Under the pieces are notes generated by a model that saw only the letters and a program-made list of their open reading frames with translations, was not told where the DNA came from and made no database searches. A stretch of DNA of 38,140 bases. Origin: Wenzhouxiangellaceae bacterium. Lineage in GTDB: Bacteria; Pseudomonadota; Gammaproteobacteria; Xanthomonadales; Wenzhouxiangellaceae. Within the stretch, counting starts at the first letter, position 1. The number at the start of each line of letters is the position of its first letter. The translations under genes and the position numbers were made by a program. The DNA lies in contig JAGXKW010000028.1 in assembly GCA_018334995.1 (NCBI GenBank), positions 1 to 38,140 of the forward strand, read 5' to 3'. This document shows positions 1 through 8,214 of this stretch, piece after piece.

Positions 1-3
1 GCC

Positions 4-1434
4 CTAGCCCCTCACCGGCGCCCCGGCCCGCCATGGATCGCTGGGGCCGATGACGCGGCCGGCGCCCGCGCCGGGTTCGCCGGGGCCTTGCTTGAATGCA
101 ATCAGGACGATCACCAGCAGCCACATCGCGCAGGCGAAGTCGATGGCGGTGGCGCCGTAATAGATGCCGGAGATGCCGACCATGGGCGGGACGATGAGCA
201 TGACGGGCACGTAGAGCAATAACTGTCGGGTCACCGAGACCATGGTGGCCTTGCCCGGCTGTTCGATGGCCGGCAGCAGGCTGAGCGCGGTGAAGACCAG
301 CGGCAGGACCGGCAGCACGAGGATGAGGATGCGGAAGCGGTGCAGGTCTTCGGGCACGAACTCGACGCCGGGCAGCATGACCGACAGCGTCGTTTCGGGA
401 TACAGGCCCATGCCCAGCCAGATGGGCAGCACCATGATGGTGCCGGCGGCGACGAAGGTCCAGTAGTTGAGCTTGACCCGGTCCCAGCGGCCGGCGCCGT
501 AGTTGATGCCGGCGACCGGCTGGAACGCGCGCATCAGGCCGAACAGCGGGGTCAGCATGAACAGCATTACGCGCCAGGCCGCGCCGTAGAACGCGATGTC
601 TTCCTCGGTGCCGATGCGAGACAGCATGTTGAACACGACGATCGCCTGCACGATGCCCATGGACGACGAGATCATTGCCGGCACGCCGAACTTCGTGATG
701 CGCCCGGCCAGCGCGCGCGGCAGGCCGATGTGCCGGGCGTCGACCTCGTAGCTGGCGCGACCGCGTGCGAAGCGCAGCCAGACCAGGCCGCCGCCGAGCA
801 GCGCGCCGGCGTTGGTGGCCCAGGCCGCGCCCGCCACGCCCCAGCCGAAAACGGCGATGAACAGCGGCGTCAGGATCAGGTTGGCCGCGAGGCCGGTGGC
901 CATGTACCTGGCCGCCAGCCCCATCTTGCCCTCGCCCCTGAGAAGCATGTTCAGGGTCAGCCCGCCGATGGCCGCGAAGCCGCCGGCCGAATGAGCCCAC
1001 AGGTAATCGGCGGCAATCGGCACCAGTTCGCCCCGCGCGCCCATTCCACGGACCAGCGGTTCGGTGAAGCCGACACCCAGCAACGCGTATAACCCGGACA
1101 TTGCCAGTGCGATACCGAGGCAGGTGCCGGGCAGTTTTCTCAAAGTATCCTGGTCGCCCTTTCCGATTGCGATCGACAGCACCACGCCGCCACCGATGCC
1201 GGCCAGCGAACCGAGGCCCAGCGTGACCTGCGTGACCGGAAAGGCCAGCGATACCCCGGCCAGCGCCTGTTGACCCAGCAGCTGCCCGATGTAGACGGCA
1301 TCCATGACCGAGTTCAGGCCGAACATCAGCATCATCATCACGGCCGGCACGGCCATTGCGCGCAGCACGCGCAGCGGATGCGCCTCGAGGATCAGCCCGG
1401 CGTGCGGGTCGCGGTGGCCGCTCTCCATGCTCAT
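4..1434 (-). CDS. MATE family multidrug/Na+ efflux transporter
   Basis: A 476-residue polytopic membrane protein of the MATE (multi-antimicrobial extrusion) family, which exports cationic drugs or metabolites in exchange for Na+ or H+. The sequence shows about twelve hydrophobic segments in two similar halves; the first begins near residue 25 with the typical run through GLNSVMDAVYIGQLLG and the second near residue 240 (ITKFGVPAMISSSMG). Length is normal for the family (450-480). The start ATG at 1434 has only a weak AGG ribosome site; a second in-frame ATG lies two codons on (1428) and cannot be excluded. The gene is downstream of cbpM on the same strand with a 54-base gap. The TAG stop lies at the very edge of the window, so the gene is complete. 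The substrate cannot be read from sequence. Confidence 0.93.
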   Translation of the reverse strand: MSMESGHRDPHAGLILEAHPLRVLRAMAVPAVMMMLMFGLNSVMDAVYIGQLLGQQALAGVSLAFPVTQVTLGLGSLAGIGGGVVLSIAIGKGDQDTLRKLPGTCLGIALAMSGLYALLGVGFTEPLVRGMGARGELVPIAADYLWAHSAGGFAAIGGLTLNMLLRGEGKMGLAARYMATGLAANLILTPLFIAVFGWGVAGAAWATNAGALLGGGLVWLRFARGRASYEVDARHIGLPRALAGRITKFGVPAMISSSMGIVQAIVVFNMLSRIGTEEDIAFYGAAWRVMLFMLTPLFGLMRAFQPVAGINYGAGRWDRVKLNYWTFVAAGTIMVLPIWLGMGLYPETTLSVMLPGVEFVPEDLHRFRILILVLPVLPLVFTALSLLPAIEQPGKATMVSVTRQLLLYVPVMLIVPPMVGISGIYYGATAIDFACAMWLLVIVLIAFKQGPGEPGAGAGRVIGPSDPWRAGAPVRG

Positions 1435-1488
1435 TGGGCGACCTGGTGTGCCATGCCGATCAGCATCCGGCTTCGGGCCGGACGCGAA

Positions 1489-1812
1489 TCACTCCAGGAA
1501 GCGCTTTTCGAACAGCCTCAGCCGGGCGCGCAACTGCTCCAGTTCGCCGAGCAGGTCCAGCACCAGCGGCAGACTCTCGGTGTTGAGCTCCAGATCCTGC
1601 TGCAGTCTTCTTGCACGGCGGGCGCGTTCGATCTGACCGGGCGCGAAACGCCATTCGCCCAGGCGCTCGCCGGAAGGCTCGACCACGCCTTCGGCAACCC
1701 ACTCGCAGACGACTTCGCTGCGCAGTTCCAGGATGCTGCAGACCTGATGCAGGGTCAGCACCTCGGGTTCCTCGACGTCGATGGCTTCAATGGGTGGGCG
1801 TTGCTCGCTCAT
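1489..1812 (-). CDS. cbpM: Chaperone modulator CbpM
   Basis: A 107-residue MerR-like helical protein that resembles CbpM, the small partner that binds the J-domain of CbpA and inhibits its co-chaperone and DNA-binding activities. The N-terminal half carries the MerR-type helix-turn-helix signature ([20 protein letters not shown], then VVEP and a GEWRF segment), and the C-terminal third is a charged, leucine-rich helix that probably forms a coiled coil. Its ATG overlaps the stop of cbpA by four bases (1809-1812), so the two are translationally coupled, as in E. coli cbpAM. Identification rests on both motif and context. Confidence 0.88.
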   Translation of the reverse strand: MSEQRPPIEAIDVEEPEVLTLHQVCSILELRSEVVCEWVAEGVVEPSGERLGEWRFAPGQIERARRARRLQQDLELNTESLPLVLDLLGELEQLRARLRLFEKRFLE

Positions 1813-2780
1813 GCCTTCGCCTCCATCCCCGCACGCGGATCGAAATCAAAAGTATCACGCATTTGCTCGTAGGATTTTTGCTGCGCATCGTTTTCGGGCT
1901 TCGGCGCCACGATCTTGAGCAGCGCGTACTGATCGCCGGCCGGCTTGCCCGGCAGACCGCGGCCCTTCAGCCGCAGGCGCTGACCCGACGTGGCGCCGGC
2001 CGGAATGTTCATCTCGACCTTGCCGGCCAGCGTCGGTACGGATACCTTCGCGCCAAGCGCGGCTTCCCACGGCGCGAGCGGCAGCGTCAGGTGAACATCC
2101 TTGCCGTCGACTTCGAACAGCCGGTGCGGAGTGATGTGGATTTCCAGGTAAAGATCGCCAGCGGGCGCGTTGCCCGGACCGGGGTCGCCCTTGCCGGCCA
2201 GCCGGATCTGGCGGCCTTCGGTCATGCCGGCGGGAATCTTGACGTCCATGCTGCGGACCTTGCGCTGCACCGAGCCGTCGGGCGCACGCTCGGGGCGCTC
2301 CAGGCTGATCCTGCGCGTGCCGCCGGCGTAAGCGGTTTCCAGATCGATCTCGACCCGGGCGCGCACGTCTGCGCCCTTGTGCGCACGCCGCTGCCGACCG
2401 CCACCGCCGAACAGCGATTCGAAGAAGTCGCTGAAGCCGCCGGCGTCCTCGGCGCCGAACCCGCCGCCGTCGCCGAAGCCGGAAAAGTCGAAGCCGCCGG
2501 CGCCGCCGCGGCCATCTGCGCCGCCCCAGCCCGGCGGCGGACGGAATTCCTCGCCGCCGCGCCAGCCGCCCTTGCGCAACTGATCGTATTCCTCGCGCTT
2601 GGCCGGATCCTTCAGGACCTCGTAGGCTTCGCCGATTTCCTTGAAGCGGTCCTCGGCGTTGGGATCCTCGCTGACGTCAGGATGATATTTGCGGGCCAGC
2701 TTGCGATAGGCGCGCTTGATGTCCTCGGCACTGGCGTCGGGCTCGACGCCCATGACCTTGTAGTAATCTTTGAATTCCAT
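1809..2780 (-). CDS. cbpA: DnaJ-type co-chaperone CbpA (curved DNA-binding protein)
   Basis: A 323-residue class II J-protein. Residues 1-70 are a J-domain with the HPD motif at 33-35, which stimulates DnaK ATPase. A Gly/Phe-rich linker follows (about 70-130, with FGDGGGFG and SLFGGGG), then two beta-rich C-terminal substrate-binding domains. The CxxCxGxG zinc-finger repeats of DnaJ are absent, which separates it from DnaJ proper and supports CbpA. The partner gene cbpM starts inside its last codons. CbpA works with DnaK in the cytoplasm and in E. coli also binds curved DNA in the stationary-phase nucleoid; DNA binding here is assumed from the family. The ATG at 2780 opens directly into the J-domain, as expected. 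Confidence 0.93.
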   Translation of the reverse strand: MEFKDYYKVMGVEPDASAEDIKRAYRKLARKYHPDVSEDPNAEDRFKEIGEAYEVLKDPAKREEYDQLRKGGWRGGEEFRPPPGWGGADGRGGAGGFDFSGFGDGGGFGAEDAGGFSDFFESLFGGGGRQRRAHKGADVRARVEIDLETAYAGGTRRISLERPERAPDGSVQRKVRSMDVKIPAGMTEGRQIRLAGKGDPGPGNAPAGDLYLEIHITPHRLFEVDGKDVHLTLPLAPWEAALGAKVSVPTLAGKVEMNIPAGATSGQRLRLKGRGLPGKPAGDQYALLKIVAPKPENDAQQKSYEQMRDTFDFDPRAGMEAKA

Positions 2781-2859
2781 GCTGTAACTCTACTCGGTAG
2801 CCGCCCTTTAGATGGGGATGGACGGCCTGTTTTTCATCAGCGCCACAACCAGGTCTGTC

Positions 2860-2973
2860 CGTCATCCCGGACGCGCTGAGCGTGATCCGGGTTCTCGTTA
2901 CGGCGCGACAAGGCCGGTACGGTGCGAGATTCCCAAGGTCCCGGATATCGCTTGCAGCAATTCCGGGACGACG
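2860..2973. repeat. REP-like inverted doublet (BIME/REPIN-type)
   Basis: In the 242-base gap between cbpA and rarA two imperfect copies of a 31-34 base unit lie head to head. Unit A is 2861-2891 and begins GTCATCCCGGA; unit B is 2939-2972 on the opposite strand and begins GTCGTCCCGGA. Each unit folds into its own hairpin: TCCCGGA at 2865-2871 pairs with TCCGGG at 2886-2891, and TCCCGGA at 2939-2945 pairs with TCCGGGA at 2962-2968. The outer ends also pair (2860-2871 with 2962-2973, 11 of 12). This is the architecture of REP doublets spread by RAYT transposases. Only one doublet is visible here, so repetitiveness is inferred. Confidence 0.55.
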
Positions 2974-3022
2974 CGAGTGCTTCGTTGGCGCGCCTTGCTT
3001 GTCCGGGCTTCGGGACCAGCTT

Positions 3023-4312
3023 TCATTTCGAGCGGCGAAGCTTTTCCCAGTAGGCGAGGCGACGGTTGACGTCGCGCTCGAAGCCGCGCTCGACGGGCCG
3101 ATAGAAGTGCTGGCGGGGCATCGATTCGGGGAAACAGTTCTGGCCCGAGAAGCCGTGCTCGGCCTCGTGGTCGTAGACGTAGCCCTCGCCGTAGCCGAGG
3201 TCCTTCATCATGGCCGTGGGCGCGTTCAGTATGTTGGCCGGCGGCGGCAGCGAGCCGTGGCGCTTCGCCGCCCGGTTGGCGGCGGTTTCGGCGGTGTAGA
3301 GGGCATTGGACTTCGGCGCGGTGGAAAGATAGACCACCGCCTGAACCACCGCCAGCTCACCCTCCGGGCTGCCCAGGTATTCGAACGCGTCGCGCGCCGC
3401 CAGCGCCTGGACCAGCGCGTTCGGGTCGGCCAGGCCGACGTCTTCGCTGGCAAAGCGCACCAGCCGGCGCAGGATGTACTTGACGTCCTCGCCGCCGGCG
3501 AACATTCGCGCCAGCCAGTACAGCGAGGCGTCCACGTCCGAGGCACGCATGGCCTTGTGCAGCGCCGAGATCAGGTTGTAGTGCTGGTCGCCGGCGCGAT
3601 CGTGGCTCGGCGAGCGCTGCTGGGTCAGTCGCAGCAGCGCCTCGGTCTCCAGCGGCTTGTCCGGATCGGCCAGGTCGACCACGGTCTCGATGGTGTTGAT
3701 CAGGTAACGGCCGTCGCCGTCGGCCAGCGAAATCAGCGTCTCGCGCGCCGATTCGCTCAGCGGCAGGGTGCGCCCGATGTGGCGCTCGGCGCGTGCCACG
3801 AGCTTCTTCAGCCCGGCCTGGTCGAGCCGTTCGACGACCAACACCTTGAGCCTGGACAGCAGGGCGCCGTTGAGCTCGAAGGACGGGTTCTCGGTGGTCG
3901 CCCCGACGAGCACGATGGTGCCATCCTCGACCACCGGCAGGAAGCTGTCCTGCTGGGCGCGGTTGAAGCGATGGATCTCGTCGACGAACAATAGCGTGCC
4001 CTGCCCGGCCTCGCGCCGCTTGCGGGCGGCGGCAAATACCTTCTTGAGATCCGCCACGCCGGAGAAGATCGCCGAGAGCTGTTCGAAGTGCAGGTCGCTG
4101 ACGCCGGCCAAGAGCCGGGCCAGCGTGGTCTTGCCGGACCCCGGCGGGCCCCAGAAGACCAGCGGCAGCACCCGGCCCGCCTCGATCATCTTGCGCAACG
4201 GCCCGTCCTGGCCAAGCAATTGATCCTGGCCGACGACTTCGTCGAAGGTGCGTGGACGCAGCAGGTCGGCCAGCGGTCGATGCGGGCCGGCCGGGGTTCC
4301 GGGAGTGCTCAT
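3023..4312 (-). CDS. rarA: Replication-associated recombination protein A (RarA/MgsA)
   Basis: A 429-residue AAA+ ATPase of the RarA/MgsA/WRNIP1 family, related to clamp loaders, which acts at stalled replication forks in the cytoplasm. Walker A is GPPGSGKT (55-62), Walker B is FVDEIH (about 109-114), and the sensor-1 segment VGATTENPSF lies at about 136-145. The C-terminal helical tetramerisation region ends with the conserved FYRPVERGFERDVNRRL stretch. Length matches the family (about 430-450). The ATG at 4312 is placed just before the typical RPLADLLRP opening. It lies 36 bases downstream of pilZ, so it could be cotranscribed with the holB-pilZ group. No oddities are seen. Confidence 0.96.
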   Translation of the reverse strand: MSTPGTPAGPHRPLADLLRPRTFDEVVGQDQLLGQDGPLRKMIEAGRVLPLVFWGPPGSGKTTLARLLAGVSDLHFEQLSAIFSGVADLKKVFAAARKRREAGQGTLLFVDEIHRFNRAQQDSFLPVVEDGTIVLVGATTENPSFELNGALLSRLKVLVVERLDQAGLKKLVARAERHIGRTLPLSESARETLISLADGDGRYLINTIETVVDLADPDKPLETEALLRLTQQRSPSHDRAGDQHYNLISALHKAMRASDVDASLYWLARMFAGGEDVKYILRRLVRFASEDVGLADPNALVQALAARDAFEYLGSPEGELAVVQAVVYLSTAPKSNALYTAETAANRAAKRHGSLPPPANILNAPTAMMKDLGYGEGYVYDHEAEHGFSGQNCFPESMPRQHFYRPVERGFERDVNRRLAYWEKLRRSK

Positions 4313-4348
4313 GCGCCGCGAATCAGCCGATCACGCGACCGGCACTTG

Positions 4349-4690
4349 TCAAAGCGTGCGGGTCGGACGGTCCGATTCCAGCATGCCGGCCAGTTCGGAG
4401 GCGATGCGGCTCTGGGCCTGCTCGCCCTCGGCCGTGTCCTGGAACTGGACGCCCACGCCGCTGTTGCCGGCGGCCCTGGTCGTGCCGTGCGGCGTCAGCC
4501 ACGCCACCCGCCCCGGGATGGCCATGCGCTCCTCGTCCATCAGCGTAAGCAGCACCAGCACCTCGTCGCCCAGGCGGAAGCGCTTGCGCGTGGGGATGAA
4601 CAGCCCGCCGTTGAGCAGGAACGGCATGTAGCAGCGATACAGTTCCTGCTTGTCGTCGATGCTGTGCGAAAGAATCCCTTTTTGAGCCAT
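4349..4690 (-). CDS. pilZ: Type IV pilus assembly protein PilZ
   Basis: A 113-residue single-domain protein matching the founding PilZ of type IV pilus biogenesis: an opening QKGILSHSI, a central YMPFLLNGGLFIPT, GDEVLVLL, RVAWLTPHG, GVGVQF, and a C-terminal SDRPT tail. True PilZ lacks the RxxxR and (D/N)xSxxG motifs for cyclic-di-GMP, and neither is visible here. In xanthomonads it links PilB to FimX. I chose ATG 4690 because an AAGGG ribosome site lies 8 bases upstream; a GTG three codons earlier (4699) is the alternative. The location downstream of holB is the classic pseudomonad/xanthomonad arrangement and implies that the host makes type IV pili, though no other pil gene lies in the window. 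Confidence 0.92.
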   Translation of the reverse strand: MAQKGILSHSIDDKQELYRCYMPFLLNGGLFIPTRKRFRLGDEVLVLLTLMDEERMAIPGRVAWLTPHGTTRAAGNSGVGVQFQDTAEGEQAQSRIASELAGMLESDRPTRTL

Positions 4691-4767
4691 GACTTCCACC
4701 CTTTGAATCGATCGTTTCTGGCAGAAGTGTACCGGAAATCAACGTCGAATCGCCAGCTGCAATCCGT

Positions 4768-5739
4768 TCACCCGCCGGCTGCAAGCTTGCGCCACTCGCT
4801 CAACCAGGACTGCAGCAGCCAGTCCTGACGCACGGGCCGACCGGCCAGGCGGCCGCCTTCCAGGGCCTGCTTCCAGCACTCCTCCAGCACCCTTTCGGCG
4901 CCTTGGCCAGCCGCGGGAATCGGCGCTTCGGCCAGCACCGCCGGGGGCGATGCCAGCACGCCGTGCAGCCAGAGTTGACTGAATCGAGCCAACCAGCGCC
5001 AACTCTCGGCCGGCGTTTCCTGCCACTGCGCGATCAGCGCCGTTTCGTCCGCGCGCCCGTTCAATACCGCACCGAGGCCGTCGCGAATCGCAAGCCCGAT
5101 TTCCAGGCCGGCGCCGGATAGCCACGCGTCGGCCAGCAGCGGCGCGCCGTCGGCCAGTTCCAGCGCCAGTTCGCAATCCCTGCGATCGCGGTCGGCGTGC
5201 CGTTCGGACAGCCACGCCATGGCCGTCGCCGGATCCGGCACGGCGACGTAGCGGCGCTGGCAGCGGCTGGTCACGGTCACCGGCAATCGGTCCTCGTTGT
5301 CCGTGACCAACGCCAGCCAGACCTCGCCGGACGGCTCCTCGAGCGTCTTGAGCAGCGCGTTGGCCGCGTTCCGGTTGAGCCGGTCGGCCGGCACGATCAT
5401 GCCCACGCGGCGATTGCCGACGGACGGGGTGAGCGAAAGCGAGGCAATGAAATCGCGCACCTGATCGACCAGGATTTCGTTCTTGTCCTCCAGCAGTTCG
5501 AGCCGGAACAGGTCCGGATGCGCGCCGCCGGCCATGAGGCTGCAGGCATGGCATTCGCCACAGGGCTCGCCTTCGAACGGCTCAAGGCACATGATTCGCC
5601 GCACCAGCCATTCGGCCAGCACGCGCTTGCCCACGCCGGGCGAGCCCAGGAACAGCGGCGCATGCCCCAGCCGTTGTTCGTCCAGCGCCTGGTTCAGCGA
5701 CTGGCGCTCGATGTCCAGCCATGGATAGGAATTGCTCAT
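4768..5739 (-). CDS. holB: DNA polymerase III subunit delta' (HolB)
   Basis: A 323-residue AAA+ clamp-loader subunit, delta prime, which joins the gamma/tau complex that loads the beta clamp. The P-loop region is GSPGVGKR (about 32-39), a degenerate Walker A as usual for delta'. A four-cysteine zinc module follows (C51, C60, C63, C66), then the SRC arginine-finger motif in VTSRCQRR. A longer reading frame upstream would add 54 residues, but these are the reverse reading of tmk; the ATG at 5739 with the typical YPWLDIERQSL opening is preferred. It lies 10 bases after tmk, in the conserved tmk-holB-pilZ order. Confidence 0.95.
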   Translation of the reverse strand: MSNSYPWLDIERQSLNQALDEQRLGHAPLFLGSPGVGKRVLAEWLVRRIMCLEPFEGEPCGECHACSLMAGGAHPDLFRLELLEDKNEILVDQVRDFIASLSLTPSVGNRRVGMIVPADRLNRNAANALLKTLEEPSGEVWLALVTDNEDRLPVTVTSRCQRRYVAVPDPATAMAWLSERHADRDRRDCELALELADGAPLLADAWLSGAGLEIGLAIRDGLGAVLNGRADETALIAQWQETPAESWRWLARFSQLWLHGVLASPPAVLAEAPIPAAGQGAERVLEECWKQALEGGRLAGRPVRQDWLLQSWLSEWRKLAAGG

Positions 5740-5749
5740 GGGTGAATCC

Positions 5750-6385
5750 TCATCCCAGGCGATTCTCCAGCGTCGCGCGGATGGCCGCGCCGACGTGTTC
5801 GATATCACTGCTGGCATCGACCACGACGTATCGGTCCGGATGGGCCCTTGCACGGTCCAGGTAGGCGTTGCGCACGCGCTCGAGGAAGGCCTTGCGACCA
5901 CCCTCGAAGCGGTCCGGCCCGCCCCTGCGCTGCTTGATGCGCTCCAGGCCGATTTCCACCGGCACGTCGAGCACGAGCACCAGGTCGGGCGTCAGCCCCG
6001 GATGTACCAGGCCGGCCAGCAGATCCACCGGGGTCGGCCCGAGCTCGCGCCCACCCCCCTGGTAGGCATAGCTGGCATCGGTGAAGCGATCGCAGATCAC
6101 GTCGACGCCTTCGGCCAGCGCCGGCCGGATCCGATCGACAACGTTCTCCCGGCGCGCGGCGAACATCAACAGCAATTCGGTCATCGGGTCGATGTCGCCG
6201 GTCTGTGGATCCAGCAGCAGCTTGCGGATCTTTTCGGCCGCCGGCGTGCCGCCCGGCTCGCGCGTGACCAAAGTCTTCCGGCCCCGCCTTTCCAGCCAGT
6301 CGCGGACCCGCTCCAGCGCGGTCGACTTGCCCGCGCCTTCGCCGCCCTCCAGGCAGATCATCCGTCCTTTCGAGTGTTCGCTCAT
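5750..6385 (-). CDS. tmk: Thymidylate kinase
   Basis: A 211-residue dTMP kinase, converting dTMP to dTDP with ATP, the last dedicated step to dTTP. P-loop GGEGAGKS is at 14-21, followed by the REPGGT motif, the DRFTDASYAYQGGGR segment that positions dTMP, and a RRGGPDRFE lid region. Length is normal (about 210). Its start overlaps the mltG stop by four bases (6382-6385), implying coupled translation, and holB follows 10 bases later. Confidence 0.97.
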   Translation of the reverse strand: MSEHSKGRMICLEGGEGAGKSTALERVRDWLERRGRKTLVTREPGGTPAAEKIRKLLLDPQTGDIDPMTELLLMFAARRENVVDRIRPALAEGVDVICDRFTDASYAYQGGGRELGPTPVDLLAGLVHPGLTPDLVLVLDVPVEIGLERIKQRRGGPDRFEGGRKAFLERVRNAYLDRARAHPDRYVVVDASSDIEHVGAAIRATLENRLG

Positions 6386-7383
6386 TCCCGGCCCAGGATG
6401 TAGCGCGCCACGGCGCGGTTGTGCTCGGCCAGCGTGGCCGAAAACTTGTGGGTTCCGTCTCCGCGCGCGACAAAGTAGAGCGCGTCGCCGTCGGCCGGTC
6501 GGGCCGCGGCACGAATGGCTGCACTACCCGGCAACGCAATCGGCGTCGGCGGCAGACCACCGCGGGTATAGGTGTTCCAGGGGTGGTCGGTTCTCAGGTG
6601 CACCCGTCGAATCCGGCCGTCGAATTCGCCGGTAATGCCGTAGACCACCGTCGGATCGGTCTGCAGGCGCATGCCGCGCCGCAACCGGCGCACGAACACG
6701 CCGGCGACTTGCGCCCGCTCCTCGGCCACGACCGCCTCGAGCTCGACCAGCGAGGCCATCACCAGCAATCCCTCCGGCGTCTCGAGCGGAAGATCCGGCG
6801 CGCGCTGGGCCCACGCCCGTTCGAGCTCGCGCCGCATCGCGCGGTGCGCGCGCGCCAGCAGGTCCAGGTCTCGATCGCCACGCACGAACTGGTAGGTCTC
6901 GGGCAGAAACCAGCCCTCGGCAAAACAGGCGTCGCAACCGAGCCGCTGCATCAAGGCCTCCGGCTCCAGCGTCGCGACCGCCGCACCGATGCGCGAATCG
7001 TCCGCCAGTTCGTCACGCAGGCGGGCGAAATTCCAGCCCTCGACGATGGTGAATCGGTGCCGAACCACGTCGCCGCGATCCATGCGGGCGAGCAGTTGCG
7101 CCGGCGTCTCCCCGACCTGCAAGCGGTATTCGCCGGCCTTGATGACCGGCTGTTGAAGCCGGCCCAGCAAACGCCACTTCCAGTGCGGCTCGGCCAGCCC
7201 GAGCCGCGCCAGCGTCGCGACCACCGACCCGAGCGACGCACCCGGTCGAACCCAGACAATCGTATCCCCCGACACGGCCATTGGGCGTTCGGCAAAGGCG
7301 CGGTAGTCGCGCCACGCCATGACCGCTAGAAGCGCCAACATGGAAGCAATAAAAATTAATGAAATAAATATTTTGCGAATCAT
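6382..7383 (-). CDS. mltG: Endolytic murein transglycosylase MltG (YceG)
   Basis: A 333-residue inner-membrane lytic transglycosylase that cleaves nascent peptidoglycan strands and sets glycan chain length. One N-terminal membrane segment (about 4-23) precedes a LysM-like domain and the YceG catalytic domain. The catalytic glutamate is E214 in MASLVELE, equivalent to E. coli E218, and the family segments LQTDPTVVYG and WNTYTRGGLPPTPI are intact. Start ATG 7383 overlaps the pabC stop by four bases. The first 40 bases are strikingly AT-rich compared with the GC-rich surroundings; they encode the membrane anchor. Confidence 0.95.
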   Translation of the reverse strand: MIRKIFISLIFIASMLALLAVMAWRDYRAFAERPMAVSGDTIVWVRPGASLGSVVATLARLGLAEPHWKWRLLGRLQQPVIKAGEYRLQVGETPAQLLARMDRGDVVRHRFTIVEGWNFARLRDELADDSRIGAAVATLEPEALMQRLGCDACFAEGWFLPETYQFVRGDRDLDLLARAHRAMRRELERAWAQRAPDLPLETPEGLLVMASLVELEAVVAEERAQVAGVFVRRLRRGMRLQTDPTVVYGITGEFDGRIRRVHLRTDHPWNTYTRGGLPPTPIALPGSAAIRAAARPADGDALYFVARGDGTHKFSATLAEHNRAVARYILGRE

Positions 7384-8204
7384 TTCTCGATTTCTTCAAA
7401 CCACCGCCGCTGCCACCCGGCCAGCCTGGAATCCGGCGCCAGTTCACGCCCGTCGAGCGTGCGCACCCGGCACGGGCCACGCACCGAGTTTATCACCCAG
7501 AGCGAATCGCCCCCCTGCAGCTGTGCAGCGGCCACCGGGCGTTCGCTCAGCGCCGGGCCGGCCGCACGCCGCAGCCACTCAAGGCCCACACCGGCGACCG
7601 CCGCGGGATGCGGCCCGGGTGCGATCATTTCCCCGGCGCGGACCAACACGATATTGCCCGCCAGCCCTTCGACGATCATGCCCTCGGCGTCGAGCACCAG
7701 CGCTTCGTCGGCCGCATGATCCATGCAGTCTGCGGCGATCAGGACCTGTTCGAGCCGACTGCTGTGCTTGATGCCGCCCAGGTGATCGGTTGCCGGCGGT
7801 CCGGCGGCCAGCGCGATCGGACTGGTGCGCATCGCGATTCCGCGCGCACGCTGCGCGTCGATATCGGCGGGAAATTCGCGCCGGACCATGATCCGAGTGG
7901 GTTCGGGACTTTCCGGCGGAAAATAGGCACGCCCGCCGCTACCGCGCGTGATCCCCAGGCGAATCACGGCGTGGGCAGTCCCGGCGAGCAGCGCGCGGCA
8001 TTCTTCGGCCAGCAACTCCGGATCGGGCGGCGGCAGACCGAGCCGCCGACAGCCTTCGGCCAGGCGCACCATGTGCAGCCGCCAAAGCGCACTTCTGCCA
8101 CCGTGAAAAGCAATGGTTTCGAACAGTCCGTCGCCGTAGAGCAGCCCCCGGTCGGTTGGCGGAACCAGCGCGTCCGGCACGCCGTTGACCAGCCACCGGG
8201 TCAC
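7380..8204 (-). CDS. pabC: Aminodeoxychorismate lyase (PabC)
   Basis: A 274-residue PLP enzyme of fold type IV that splits 4-amino-4-deoxychorismate into p-aminobenzoate and pyruvate for folate synthesis. The PLP lysine is K146 in GGIKHSSRLEQV, closely matching the E. coli PabC segment around its lysine. The N-terminal RGLLYGDGLFETI motif and the C-terminal LWVINSVRG segment are typical. Branched-chain or D-amino-acid transaminases share the fold, but position between pabB and mltG makes PabC the best call. It begins 10 bases after pabB and overlaps mltG by four bases. Confidence 0.93.
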   Translation of the reverse strand: MTRWLVNGVPDALVPPTDRGLLYGDGLFETIAFHGGRSALWRLHMVRLAEGCRRLGLPPPDPELLAEECRALLAGTAHAVIRLGITRGSGGRAYFPPESPEPTRIMVRREFPADIDAQRARGIAMRTSPIALAAGPPATDHLGGIKHSSRLEQVLIAADCMDHAADEALVLDAEGMIVEGLAGNIVLVRAGEMIAPGPHPAAVAGVGLEWLRRAAGPALSERPVAAAQLQGGDSLWVINSVRGPCRVRTLDGRELAPDSRLAGWQRRWFEEIEK

Positions 8205-8214
8205 GGGAGACGCT

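Noticed and set aside
340-1092. Long plus-strand open frames across the MATE, cbpA, rarA and fabH genes (also 1611-2879, 2882-3994, 12619-14025)
   Set aside because: All are antisense to recognised genes and show no family signatures; such shadows are common in high-GC DNA.
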